The notes: generated by a model not told the origin, from the letters alone. A DNA stretch of 64,000 nucleotides from Shinisaurus crocodilurus (GCA_021292165.1 CM037888.1:28013140-28077139); one strand, 5' to 3'. Positions 11,100 to 21,279 are shown, counted from the first letter of the stretch. Translations and numbers: made by a program.

Positions 11100-11285
11100 C
11101 CAATTGGTGCCCTACACCAAGTCAGACCATTGGTCCACCTAACTCAGTAGTGTCACTCTACTAACTGGAGTAGCAGCACTCCAGGGTTTCAGACAGTTCT
11201 TTCGCAGCCCTACCTGGAGATGCTACCAGGGACTGAACCTGGGACCTTCTGCATGCAAAGCAGGTGCTCCGCCACTGAGCTTCAC
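11100..11285 (-). mobile_element. tRNA-Ala-derived SINE with CR1-2 tail
   Basis: Near the right edge 'ccctggtagcatctccaggt' and 'gcttTGCatgcag' are visible on the minus strand. The latter is the Ala UGC anticodon arm. The left edge reads on the minus strand 'ggaccaatggtctgacttgg', the CR1-2-like tail. Confidence 0.85.
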
Positions 11286-11578
11286 TCCTTCTGCTACGTC
11301 CACTGAGTCTTACTTGGACACATGGGCGGAAGGTTGGTGATCAGAAGCAGGGGGCAGAGATCCAGTGACTGGTTACATGGAAAGCAACAAAGTTTCTGGT
11401 CAGATAAAGGATTCACTAGACTTTGGACAGCCTCAAAAAGAGGTGGACAACTTTATCTAATGAGCTAGAGCACAACTGAAGTCTTATATCTGGCAGCATG
11501 GGTGTTCTATCTCTTTCCTATCATTTAAAGGTGACTGACCTGGAACCTAGAACTCTTATGGCACTCTCTAGCTTATAG

Positions 11579-11744
11579 ATTTCATAGATCATAGAGGTGG
11601 AAGGAGCCTACAAGGCTATCGAGTCCAACCCCCTGCTCAATGCAGGAAACTAGAGGAGGGGCCTCCCATCCAAGTAATGACCAGGCCTGACCCTGCTTAG
11701 CTTTCCACACTCAGACAAGCTGAGCCAGCGTGAGCCACAGGCCT
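11579..11744 (-). mobile_element. 5S rRNA-derived SINE with CR1 tail
   Basis: The minus strand gives gtggctcacgctggctcag, the 5S A box aagctaagcagggtc, the C box acttggatgggag, then the CR1 type-1 tail (ggggttggactcgatagcc) and atctatga ends. It is full-length compared with the copies at 5197 and 12174. Confidence 0.9.
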
Positions 11745-11749
11745 AGATC

Positions 11750-11935
11750 AAGGGTGCACATACTCAGGCCTGAGGTCCCAATCAGGGCTCCTACCTGGCC
11801 ATTTCCTCTTTCCCTGGCCCTATCCCGTTTCCCTCAACCAGTGAATGTTTGGTGGCTTCTCTGGATTTTGTACATTTCCCCCCTACTCTACAAAGTTAAA
11901 CCATTTAAAATACATTAAGACAATAAAGCACATTA
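11750..11935. mobile_element. Partial hAT-like element
   Basis: It begins 'caagggtgcacatactcaggcctgaggtccc', close to the hAT left end seen at 3531, but no right terminus is visible. A-rich sequence follows to the next SINE. Confidence 0.35.
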
Positions 11936-11937
11936 AA

Positions 11938-12173
11938 ATACGTGGTCAGAATGTTGGATTGGGACAGGAGATCCGGGTTCTAGTTCTCACGCAGCCATGA
12001 AGCTCCCTGGGTGACTTTGGGCCAGTCACCAACTCCCACCCTAACCTACCTCACAGGGTTGTTGTGAGGATAAAATGGGGAGGAGGAGGAGGAGGATTAT
12101 GTAAGCTGCCTTGGGTTCCTTCCTTGCAGGGAAAAAAAGGTGGGATATAAATAGAATAAATAAATAAATAAAA
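11938..12173 (+). mobile_element. CORE/MIR-like SINE, followed directly by a 5S-SINE
   Basis: Complete except for a worn 5' edge. It has B box gggttctagttctc, CORE block gggtgactttgggccagtcac, gttgttgtgaggataaaatgg and the (AATA)n tail at 12150-12172. The 5S-SINE starts within 2-3 bases of the tail. Confidence 0.9.
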
Positions 12174-12350
12174 TTGTGGCTCACGCTGGCTCAGCTTGTC
12201 TGAGCGTGGAAAGCTAAGCAGGGTCAAGCCTGGTTGTTACTTGGATGGGAGACCCCTCCTCTAGTTTCCTGCATTGAGCAGGGGGTTGGACTCGATAGCC
12301 TTGTAGGATCCTTCCAACTCTATGATCTATGAAGTCTATGAATCTATGAA
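12174..12350 (+). mobile_element. 5S rRNA-derived SINE with CR1 tail (best copy)
   Basis: The 5S control boxes are at 12211-12225 (aagctaagcagggtc), 12228-12235 (gcctggtt) and 12239-12254 (acttggatgggagacc). The segment cttgtctgagcgtgg just upstream also aligns to 5S (ctcgtctgatctcgg). The tail from about 12267 (ttcctgcattgagcag) matches CR1 type 1 to its terminus, with tatgaa-type end repeats. No 5S 3' part (ctgtaggctt) remains. Confidence 0.93.
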
Positions 12351-12352
12351 AT

Positions 12353-12614
12353 AACAGCGTAACAATTATTACAGAATAAAAACCCACCCCACAAATACAC
12401 CTGCAGGCCAAAGGCCTTTTTGAATAAAGCAGACTTTGCTGCCCTCAGAAGGATAGCAGAGAGGGAGCGAACCTCGCCTCCTTCGGGAGAGAGTTCCACA
12501 GCCTGGGAGCAGCCACCGAAAACATAGTTATATGATAATAAATCAGTCCGCAGCACAATATGAAGCATACCACAACTTGCAGCCTGTGGAATGGGGGCTG
12601 TGCTATAAATGACA
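12353..12614 (-). mobile_element. L2 LINE ORF2 C-terminal fragment
   Basis: The minus strand encodes FSVAAPRLWNSLPKEA, followed in frame-related order by SLLSF and AKSALFKKAF. This is the conserved C-terminal block of L2 ORF2. It is interrupted by frameshifts. The hAT element 12623-12832 lies at its 5' side. Confidence 0.8.
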
Positions 12615-12622
12615 CTAACATC

Positions 12623-12832
12623 CAGTGGAGGCCGGTGACTCCTATTCCGGTGGGGCTCCTAATCCATTGCAACATTTATTGGGAGCTTTATAGGAGCTGT
12701 CCGTGGTGCCACATGGTGGTGAACATATTTTGGGGGTGGAGTTCAGCACCATGGATAGTTCTTATAAAGCTCCCAATAAAGCCTGCAATGGATTAGGAGC
12801 CCCACCAGAATAGGAGTCACCGGCCTCCCCTG
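12623..12832. mobile_element. Palindromic hAT MITE, CAGTGGAGGC family
   Basis: The left end cagtggaggccggtgactcc and the inverted right end caggggaggccggtgactcc match over at least 48 bp with few differences. Flanks ctaacatc and cttaaatc are a 6/8 match as an 8-bp target duplication. Three relatives are at 13520, 15224 and 35973. Confidence 0.85.
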
Positions 12833-12840
12833 CTTAAATC

Positions 12841-13404
12841 ACAATCCTATAGGCTTCGGGTTCAAGCCCAGCACCTCCAGGTTGGGTTAGAAAGACCCGA
12901 GGAACTGGAAGCTGTCAGTCTACTAGGGACCCCAAACCTTGTCGAGACCATGGGCACAATTGAATTTTGGAAGTGTCATGGGTGCTCTCACAAAATGACT
13001 GCCCTGGTGAGCGTGGCTGGGCCTGGACATAAAAACTCATTTCTCAGAAAGCAGACCAGTGAGATTGAGAGAAAATAACTTGTCCAAGAATCTAAGTACA
13101 AGGCAGAGATGGAGTCTGAGCCCTAAAACAGAAAACTACTCTTCTGGACCCAAATAAAGATGGCACTGGACTGGAGGCACTTGGCTCAACATGGCAGATC
13201 GATGCCCAGTTAAAACAGATTTTAAAAGAAAAATCTTAAGAAATAAAATGGAAATCAGGAGACCTCACGTGTAAATGATACTAAGGTAGTTGGACCAATA
13301 GCCTGACAACCTATAAGAGCTTCCTACCTGTGGAAAAATGCTTGCCAAATCGGGTCTGTACTTGATAAATAGGGATCATTGGAGAGCATGAAAGTCTAAA
13401 CATA
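12841..13404. other. Unassigned stretch with a repeat shared with 51 and 57 kb
   Basis: The segment 12955-13015 (ttgaattttggaagtgtcat, gggtgctctcacaaaatg) recurs at 51136-51183 and, inverted, near 57295. The rest is unassigned. Confidence 0.4.
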
Positions 13405-13822
13405 TTTATTTACTTATTATTGCATTAATATCCCTGCCTTGTTTCCTCTTTCAAGGAACCTAAGACAGCTTACACAGTACCCTCTCCATTTTACCCTCAC
13501 AATAACCCTGTGAGGTATGCAGTGGAGGCTGGCGACTCCAATGTCAGGAGGGCTGAATATCCTCTCCAGATTTTACTCCAAACTTTGAAGGAGCTATCCA
13601 TGGTGCCAAACCTATTTTGGGGATAGGGTTCAGCACCATGGATAACTCCTTTAAAGTTTAGGGTGAAATCCGGAGTGGACACACAGCCCCGCGGACATTG
13701 GAGTCACAGCCTCCACTGGAGGGTATGTTAGGCTGAGAGTTAGTGTCTGGCCCAGTGGGGACTAGAACTCAGATCTCCCGAGTCCCAGTCCAACACTCTA
13801 ACCACTACACTACACTGCCTTT
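13405..13822 (-). mobile_element. CORE/MIR-like SINE interrupted by a hAT MITE
   Basis: The minus-strand SINE has its tail at about 13405-13440 and its head at 13780-13822. It is broken at 'ccctgtgagg' by the MITE 13520-13718. Removing the MITE restores the normal CORE junction. Confidence 0.88.
13520..13718. mobile_element. Palindromic hAT MITE, CAGTGGAGGC family
   Basis: Left end cagtggaggctggcgactcc and inverted right end cagtggaggctgtgactcc are terminal repeats. Flanking gaggtatg and gagggtatg form a target duplication with one inserted G. The target is the CORE-SINE. Confidence 0.85.
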
Positions 13823-14812
13823 CATACAATTGTGAAGAAGGTGTTGAATAAAAGGAAGTGGACTGAAGGCTTCCAGTTTCTTTCCCCTCCGAACCTTGGC
13901 TCTCCTTTCCCATTAGGAACACTCACCTCTCTCTCATAAACTCAGTGCATTTGATATGAAGTTCCTTGGGGAGTTGGAAGTTGAAGTGTGCATGGGGGCT
14001 CACAATGTCATCTTTTGCAGAGTGACCCTCCGGGGTTACAACCGTACCCATACTTTAAATTACTTTGAGCCATGCCTCTGTGTGGAAAGCAATGAAGTGG
14101 ACTAGCACAGATACTGACAAGTATTAAAAGAATGACGGCTCCTGACTGTAGTGTAGTGGACCTCGTTGCTTTCCATTCCCTCGGGAGGCCTCCGACTGAG
14201 CGGCCCTCCTGTCTAACAACCCAAACTCTCTCCCTGTGGTCCCCGGATAGTCCTTTGAGCTGGTGCAAAGCCATCCTCCGGGCCTTTGTGCTCCTGGCTT
14301 AGCGTTTCTGAGATCTTGCAGGTTAGTAGCCACTGCTGAGCTCTTGCCGCAGCCGAGGCATTAAGAGAGATGAATTTTTCCAAAATGAGGCAGACCAGTG
14401 AACTGTGATGGCGATGTAATTCCATTACTTTCAAAGGAGTTGAGTCTGTTATAGCCAGCCGAGTGTAACAATGCTGCACCTTTTAAAAGAGAGAAAGAAC
14501 ATTGGGGGGGGGGAGAGAGAGCGGTGGCGGCAGTGGTGGTGAAAAGGCAAGGATTTTCTTTGATAGTTTTTGTTTTTCTTTGGTGCAGGAGCTTGGCAGG
14601 GTAAATGGCAAATGTGGCTCAAGAGGCAATACAGGTGGCTCTTTTGTAGGCGAGAAAGGAAGCAGAAGTTGTCTGACGGAGTCCATTAGCTGCTTCATCA
14701 GAAAGCTGCTGGTTCCAGTGAATTGCTTTCTGTCTCACTGCCCTCTGATCCATCAGTGAGCTGAAATGTCTCACAGAGAGGGGGAAATAATGCAGGAATA
14801 TGGAAACCTTGC

Positions 14813-14813
<1 letters not shown>
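13823..14813. other. Non-repetitive stretch, candidate conserved noncoding DNA
   Basis: About 13920-14480 is mixed-composition sequence free of recognisable repeats, with AT-rich words such as gatatgaagttcc and tgatggcgatgtaattcc. Overlapping minus-strand ORFs of 69-88 aa show no domain. A G-rich (gggggggggagagagagcggtggcgg) tract follows at about 14504. Confidence 0.35.
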
Positions 14814-14845
<32 letters not shown>

Positions 14846-14882
14846 ATCTAATCCATCCATCCATCCATCCATCCATCTATCA
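14814..14882 (+). repeat. Compound (TATC)n(CATC)n microsatellite
   Basis: About 8 TATC units followed by about 7 ATCC units. Confidence 0.95.
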
Positions 14883-15079
14883 TAAATGGGATTGAGACAG
14901 GTAATAATACCTTAACAATTATATATACCGGTAGGTAAATATATAGGCAAATCCCAACTTCCTTGTTCTTGGTCATGCCATGTTCCCAACATCATGTCAC
15001 ATACTATTATGACTCAGACCTAACTCTCCCTGATCTGTCTATATCTGGGGTGTAGGAAAGTATTGGTTTGATGGGAAGA

Positions 15080-15500
15080 GGCCATAGCTCAGTGGTAGAG
15101 CACATGCTTTGCATGCAGATGGTCCCACTTCCACATTCAATCCCTGGCAGCATTTCCAGGTAGGGCTGCAAAAAACTCCCGCCTGAAACACTGAAGAACC
15201 AGGGCCAATCAGGGTGAACAATACAGGTGAGGCTGGTGACTCCCGTATCAGTGGGGATCCTTATCCATTGCAGCTTTTATTCTGAGCTTCATGGGAACTA
15301 TCCATGGTGCTGCACTCCATCCCCAAAATAGGTTCGCCACCATGGAGCACCATGGATAGCTCCTATAAAGCTCAGAATAAAAGCTGCAATGGATGAGGAG
15401 GAGCCCCACTGACATAGGAGTCACACCAGCCTGCCCTGACAATACTGGGCTAGATGAGCCAAGAGTCTGACTCAATAAGAAGGCAGCTTCCTATGTTCCT
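15080..15500 (+). mobile_element. tRNA-Ala(UGC)-derived SINE with CR1-2 tail, interrupted
   Basis: The head gccatagctcagtggtagag-cacatgctttgcatgcag matches tRNA-Ala. It has an A box at 15085-15095 and the TGC anticodon at 15110-15112. The B box at about 15133-15143 is mutated. The body has ccaggtagggctg. The tail 15449-15500 (gggctagatg, gtctgactcaat, cagcttcctatgttcct) resembles the CR1 type-2 end. A MITE at 15224-15438 splits it. Confidence 0.9.
15224..15438. mobile_element. Palindromic hAT MITE, CAGTGGAGGC family
   Basis: Inverted arms span nearly the whole element (gcttttattctgagctt against aagctcagaataaaagc). Ends are caggtgaggctggtgactcc and, inverted, cagggcaggctggtgtgactcc. Both sides carry acaata (15218-15223 and 15439-15444), six bases of an expected 8-bp duplication. 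It is younger than the SINE. Confidence 0.85.
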
Positions 15501-15540
15501 AATTTAGACAGCAGCTGGCAGCTCACATAATTGAATGCCC

Positions 15541-15570
15541 ATCTAGCTAGCTAGCTAGCTAGCTAGCTAT
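15541..15570. repeat. (CTAG)n microsatellite
   Basis: About seven CTAG units. The repeat is fully self-complementary, so it can form a cruciform. Confidence 0.95.
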
Positions 15571-15855
15571 CCATGCACGTAGAAAACTAGAACATCAGGT
15601 ACATTGCTAAGCTAGAACTCTTCTTTCTGTTACCTAGTGTTCTGTGTGCACTGTGCAGGGGGATTGTTTTGCATGGGACTGTGCAGCTAAAAGGGCAGAG
15701 TTATGCATATAAGGGGCTGGTTCAGTTCTCTCCGTGGCCGCCATTGAGTTGAGGGACAAAGCAAATGGGCAGCATTCTTGAAAGGGATCAAAGTACCCAC
15801 GCACACGCCCCTCTTATTTCAAGTCCTGGCATAGATCTGATCCCAATCTAAATTT

Positions 15856-16407
15856 TTGTTGTTTAACTATAGTAAAAGAGAAGAGATTGAAATGTGTAAA
15901 AAAAAAAAAAGTAATTATAAGATTAATAATGTAATTAAATATTTAGGAATTGTAATTCCAAAAGATATAGATAAATTGGGAGATCAGAATTATAGGAAAT
16001 TAAAGAATGAGGTAAAGAATAAAATAGAGGAGTATAAAAAAATTGGACTTTCCTGGTTTGGTAGAATTGCTTTGATTAAAATGAAGATTTTGCCAAAGAT
16101 AAATTTTTTATTTCGGATGATACCAAGTGCGATATCAGATAAGGAACTTAAAGATTGGCAATCAATTATTAATACATATTGTAATGGAGGGAAAAAATCT
16201 AGGATTACTAAAACAAGATGGTATAAAGCACAAAAAGTAGGGGGTTTGGGTTTGCCTAATTTAAAATGGTATTATATAGCGAATCAATTAAGACATATAG
16301 TGGATATTATAGCACGCCCTAAAGAAATAATGTGGTTGGAGTTAGAAACATGTGAACTACGTAGTACTTTGGGGAATATTTTTTTCAAAAAAATAATAAT
16401 AAATTGA
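15856..16407 (+). pseudogene. L1 ORF2 fragment, post-RT region
   Basis: This 183-residue frame shows the L1 pattern after the polymerase core. KYLGIVIPKD is near residue 28, then SWFGRIALIKMKILPKINFLF near 65, and GGLGLPNLKWYYIANQL near 128. These motifs belong to the L1-clade region downstream of the YADD palm. The frame is closed by a stop near 16405 and continues after a shift in another frame (16404-16592), so it is inactive. A 'methionine start' here is accidental. Confidence 0.9.
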
Positions 16408-16740
16408 TAAAAAATATAGACAACCCTTTTCTAAGAAATGTGTTAATGATTTGGGGTACTATGAAGAGCATATTTATACCAGGGATATCTCCATTAACTC
16501 CGGTGGTAGCTCTTAAGGATTTTCCTGAAAACTTAAGATTAGAGCTGGAGGGTAAACTAAGAGAAGAAAGGGTTATTAGATTGACTGATTGAGTGGAAAA
16601 GATGGGGACTAGAGATCAAATAATGGAAATTGTTGGGAGAAGAAGATTATCAGTGGTTAAATTTACTACAGTTAGAACAGTGGTAGAAGAAATGGAAAAG
16701 GAAAACTGAGTACGAGAGAGATTTAACTAATTTTGAAAAG

Positions 16741-17370
16741 ATGGTCATGTCTAGAGACGGCCTACCAGGTAATGCATCAACAAGAGGTATAACAAGGGAT
16801 TTATATAGATTGATCCAAAAAGCAAAAGAACAAGAGGATCAGCTTAAGACAGTATGGGATAATGAATTTGAAGAGGTGACCTCGAAGGTGGGGTGGAACA
16901 ATATATGGGATAGACGGATTGTGAAAATGATGTCAATTAGGATAAAGGAAAATTTTTATAAACTAATTTGGAGATGGTATTTAACTCCAGTAAGATTAAA
17001 TAGAATAGATAATAATTGTTCTGCATTATGTTGGAGAGGATGTCAGGAAAAAGGGACATATGCTCATATGTGGTGGAGTTGTAAAAATGTATTGGTGTTT
17101 TGGCGAGAGGTTTTTACAGAAATATCGAAAATTATTAGTACTAATTTAGAGGTCTGTCCAAAATTAGCATTGTTATCAATAACTGAGAAGCTTATTTGTG
17201 ATCAAAATACGAAGGAGTTAATTGTAAACTTGTTAACTGCGGCCAGGCTAATGATAGCGAGAAATTGGAAAGTACAACATGTTTTCTTAATAACAGACTG
17301 GTATAAGGAAGTTTGGGACATAGCCCTAAATGATAAACTAACTAGTAGTATCAAATGCAAAAAATACTAG
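16741..17370 (+). pseudogene. L1 ORF2 C-terminus with CX3CX7HX4C zinc motif
   Basis: The frame encodes the C-terminal domain of L1 ORF2. Codons 17029-17082 give C-W-R-G-C, seven residues, H, four residues, C, the complete L1 cysteine-histidine motif. Near the end TAARLMIARNWK and ITDWYKEVWDIALNDKLT match the usual L1 C-terminal helix pattern. It returns to the frame of 15856-16407 after at least two frame disruptions. The endonuclease and palm domains are absent. Confidence 0.9.
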
Positions 17371-17865
17371 ACTATGTATTAATAAAGGGGAAGGGTAACA
17401 TGCCTTGTCAGGATATGTTACATTTTTGGAATTTAGACTTTATTTGATCAAGAGGATAGAAGTATATTAATTGGTCCCTTGGAGGGTGGGGGGGAGCACT
17501 TTATGATTTATTGTATGTTGATTATGTTATATTTGTGTGATAATTTTGTATTTTGTTAAATATATTTTTTGTGTTATAATTTGTTTTGAAAAATAAATAA
17601 AATATTTTTTTTTAAAAAAAAAGAAAAGAACTGATCCCAAATTACAACTAAAGCAAATTCCAGTTTGGAGGTTTCTTCTTGGGCGAAGCATCTGCAAGCC
17701 TTTGAGGGAGGCCCAAAACGTTTTAATGAAACTAGTGATATTTCTGGGAAAGGGTTATTCACATCCTTAATTTTAAACCCCATGGGGCACAGACTTACTG
17801 TATTTCTTTTTGCTTATGTTATTCCGTGCAGCATGGCGCACATGGTTCGCTGGCGTCGTATAGAC

Positions 17866-18003
17866 CAGGGGCAAGAAGCCTTTGGCCTTCCCGTTGTTCT
17901 TGGGCTGCAACTCCCTTCATCCTTAATCATTGGCTATGCTGGCTGGGGCTGATGGGATCTGGAGTCCAACAACACCTGGAGGGACACAGCTTCCCCACGC
18001 CTA
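17866..18003. mobile_element. Palindromic hAT MITE, CAGGGG-CAAGAAGCC type
   Basis: The arms caggggcaagaagcctttgg and (right, inverted) taggcgtggggaagctgtgt enclose ggctatgctggctgggg. Flanks gtatagac (17858-17865) and gtctagat (18004-18011) match 6/8 as the target duplication. Length is 138 bp and it is non-coding. Confidence 0.8.
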
Positions 18004-19257
18004 GTCTAGATAATAAGTAGGCCATGCATGCAGCACGTTGCTGCGATGCTGATGTTTGGACCTTATGAGCATTTACAGAGTGGAGCTCTGCAGCTACCAA
18101 GAACACCTCGCTGCATGTCTCTGTCTTCACGCACAGATAAATCTGTTATGAAAATGCTCCCTATTTGCCAGTGAAGACACATCCTTTGCTTCTGGAGTCC
18201 CCTCAGAAGTCATCGTGTCTTCGTCTTTTCCCTCATCCCTCGTGCTTTGCAACATTCACACCTATGAAACCTGTGTCAATAATTGTCGTGTTCCCAACGC
18301 CTGCAAAAGACTGAGCATTGCTCCGAAGTGGAGGGGCACACATCCAGCCTGAAGCATCTCCGTGTCACAACAGGAGAGGGGGGGAAAGGAGTCATTGCGA
18401 GGCAAGGACGTTCTCCCGAGAGCCCAGGTTTGAAATGGCAAGCTTTAATGATTTGGAAAGAAACACATATCCTCACTACAGTGGCACAAGTACATCAGAG
18501 GCGTAGTCGAGAGCAGCAGCGGGTCTTTCTCCTAAGTACCTAAGGGGGGATTTTTAAACGTCCAACCTTACTCGTGTACCTCCCAAGGGCAGAATGCTAA
18601 CAGGGTAGTCACATTGTCAGGGTCGGGTGATACAGTGTATTACATCACCAAAATTGTATTGAGGCAGCTACGGGGGGATTAAGGTGAGGTATTTGACAGC
18701 TGCTGCTATACTGTTGTAGACTTTTTTCTTCTGTTTTGCTACTATGCGTTGGAAATGAATATCAAGGCAAGCATGATTGTTATATGAAGCCATTGCCTCA
18801 GTTGCGTTCTTGACCCAAGAGGTCTTACAAAATTACAGGCCCAAATATTTAGAACCTGTTGCGATTACTGCTTGCCCCAACTCTTGTTGCTGCATAATAT
18901 TGAATCCTTACTGGCTTGGCTTCCCTCCACCTTCTTTAGTGTCACCAACTTGTTATTTCAAGAATATTCCCCCACACCCCACACACACACACACACCCTA
19001 GTCAGGTCTATGAGCCAGTGTAGTGGTGGAGTGTGGTGGAATCTAGCAGGTTTTGGGCAGAGCCAGGGAGCCAGATCATGGTGGATTACTGAGGGAGTCT
19101 GGGTGGAGGGGGAGGTAACTAAATTTGACTGGCCCCAGTATTGGCTCCCTGAGAAAACAGTTTCATTTGCTAGGCCAATACAATATTGGTTTGGCTGGTT
19201 GAAACTCTTCTCCCGTTGCCATATTGTGTGTGTGTGGTCAAGTTTCTGTCTCCCCAC
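18004..19257. other. Unassigned stretch with (CA)n
   Basis: No recognised repeat or gene over about 1.2 kb except a short (CA)n at 18979-18996. ORFs are short and without a domain. Confidence 0.35.
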
Positions 19258-19645
19258 CTAAGAAGAGCCCTGCTGGATCAGACTAAGGGTCCATCTAGTC
19301 CAGCATTCTTTTCACACAGTGGCCAACCAGCTGCCCACAGGATCCCACAAGCAGGACAGGAGTGCAGGAGCACCCTCCAGCCCATGTTCCTCAGCAGCTG
19401 GTGTACATAGGCATACTGCCTCTGATACCGTCCAGAAGTAGCATATAGCCAATCAGGACTAGTAGCCATTGATAGCCTTCTCTTCCATGAATTTGTCCAA
19501 TCCCCTTTTAAAGCCCTAAAAGATTCAAGACAAATAAAAGGAAGGGCTTCTTCATCTTCACACAGCACATAGTTAAACTACGGAATTCACTTCCACAAGA
19601 TGTAGTGATGGCCACCAATTTGGAGGGCTTTAAAGTTACAGGAGG
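19258..19645 (-). mobile_element. CR1 type-2 LINE end with inverted 5' part
   Basis: 19258-19515 is the 3' UTR on the minus strand (agccctgctggatcag through ccccttttaaagcc). 19516-19645 is the adjoining upstream CR1 segment (aaataaaaggaagggcttcttc ... ggagggctttaaag) on the plus strand. The two segments meet in the element at the same place (ggctttaaa). Such a layout is expected from twin-primed integration. Confidence 0.75.
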
Positions 19646-19834
19646 GATATATTTGCCCATTCATAAGAAAAAAGCCTCATAATCTTTTGACTTCTTAGGA
19701 AGGTTACAGAATCTCTTCTGCTAGCATAGTGATGCTTCCATAGTTGGTAATTCCTTGGTTTGGAATCTTCATTACTTATAATACTTGCTTTCAATTGGAT
19801 ATGAGAACTGTGGCCCCCTGAGTTCTTACATGAG

Positions 19835-20415
19835 AACCTAAGAACCATGATGGATGAGACCAAAGTCCTATCTAGTCCGACATTCTGTTCACACAGAAGC
19901 CAACCAGCTGCTTGTGGGAAGGCCACTAGTAGGACATGAGTGCAACAGCACACTTTTACTTGTGTTCCCCAGCAACTGGTGTACAGAGGCATATTGCCTC
20001 TTATACTGGAGGTGACATATCATGACTAGTAGCCATTGATAGCCTTCTCCTCCATGAACTTGTCTAATCCCCTTTTAAAGCCATCCAAGTTGGTGGTCAT
20101 CGTCGCTACATCTTATGCTAGCAAATTCCATAGTTTAACTATATGCTGGGTGAAGAAGTACTTCCTCTTGTCTGTCGCAAATCTCCCACCATTTAGCTTC
20201 ATTCATGGGATGACCCCAGGTTCTACTGTTATGAGAGAGGGAGAAAAATGTCTCTCTCTATCCACTTTCTCCACACCATGCATACGTTTGTACACCTCTG
20301 TCATGTCTCCCCTTGCTTTTTTTTCTAAGCTAAACAGACCCAAATATTATAATCTTTCCTCATAAGGGAGTTGAACCAGGCCCTTGATTATCTTGGTTAA
20401 GTTCTTCTCTAGCTT
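19835..20415 (-). mobile_element. CR1 type-2 LINE 3' end, longer copy
   Basis: The minus strand runs from the ORF2 C-terminal coding block (equivalents of EKRRGRGDM and kvdRET) to the 3' UTR with gctggtgtac-type words and gtccatctagtcc. The terminal octamers are worn. It lies 190 bp from the inverted copy. Many substitutions indicate age. Confidence 0.85.
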
Positions 20416-20810
20416 CAAATTATTTATTAATTCATTTATTTGTACCCTGCCTTTCTACTAAAAAAAAAAAGGCACTCAAGGGGGCTTACAGAACCAATTA
20501 AAATTGATTAAAACAATATATGAAAATACAATTAAAAATAATTGCAGGAAAAAAAATATTAAAAACAGCACCCAACCCACCAGACCCACTCACAAGCTTA
20601 AAGCCTTCTTAAATAAAGCAGTCTTTCCCTGCTGGTGGAAGGACAGCAGAGAGGGACCCAACCTAGCCTCCCATAGCCTGGGAGCAGCCACTGAAAAGGC
20701 CCTCTCTTGGGTGGCCACCACACGCACCTCTGAAGGCGGAAGAGGTCTAGGAAGTCTAGAAAGAAGATCCAAGCCACTTAATCCAAGCCACCGAAGAGCT
20801 CCTTCTGAGC
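20416..20810 (-). mobile_element. L2 LINE ORF2 C-terminus and 3' UTR
   Basis: The minus strand encodes RAFSVAAPRLWEA, then a deletion, LGPSLLSF and KTALFKKALSL. This is followed by an A/T-rich 3' UTR and a TAAATAAT tail at about 20420-20460. It is decayed by deletion and frameshift. Confidence 0.82.
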
Positions 20811-21199
20811 TAGGGATGGGCGACCCACCCAGCATTCGACTCATGGCACGCAAGCAAAGCTGAGCGCTCCCACCATGTGAGCTGAGCGCGAGCGCCAGCT
20901 GAGGTGCTCGCCTGGACTTCTGGGTCCCCAGAGCTACATTGTTTACATAGAAAGCGGCCTAATCTGCGCGATTTATGGCCTAATAATTTGCACAAATTAT
21001 GGCCTGATTTGTGTAAATTTGGCCGTAATTTGCACATTAGGCTGTTTTCTATGTACACAATGTAGCGCCGGGAACCCAGAAGTTGCTTCCCCTGGCTCAG
21101 CTCACGAGAACGCAAGTCGAGCCGGTGAAAAGGTAGGGCTAGTGGAGCTATTGGTGGGTCAATCCCGGCGAATTCACTGGACTTCCACCCCAATCCCTA
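20811..21199. mobile_element. TAGGGAT-ended palindromic DNA element
   Basis: The left end tagggatggg and inverted right end tagggattgg are terminal repeats. Inside, cttctgggtccccagagctacattg (20918 on) is mirrored by caatgtagcgccgggaacccagaag (ending 21082). The centre is AT-rich. No target duplication is clear. It shares an inner module with 31169-31591 and 38737-38972. Confidence 0.65.
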
Positions 21200-21243
21200 C
21201 TCTATCCATCTCACCTACCCACTACCCACCTCCCTGGATGCTG

Positions 21244-21245
<2 letters not shown>

Positions 21246-21279
<34 letters not shown>
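21246..21279 (+). repeat. (CT)n microsatellite
   Basis: About 16 perfect CT units. Confidence 0.95.

Larger units (their letters stand above)
15840..17630 (+). mobile_element. L1 LINE, 5'-truncated: ORF2 C-terminal half and 3' UTR
   Basis: Two ORF2 blocks are followed by a short T-rich 3' UTR and an A-rich end (aataaataaaatatttt, then poly-A) near 17590-17630. AT-rich codon use differs from neighbours. The endonuclease and the catalytic reverse-transcriptase core are missing, so it is a dead copy. The same family's 3' end lies inverted at 24941-25359. Confidence 0.92.

Noticed and set aside
12177..12254. A 5S rRNA gene
   Set aside because: Only the internal promoter region is present. The 3' third is replaced by a CR1 tail, and the same chimera occurs four times.
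15085..15145. A tRNA-Ala gene
   Set aside because: The acceptor stem is not closed, the B box is mutated, and the sequence continues into a SINE body repeated at six other sites.
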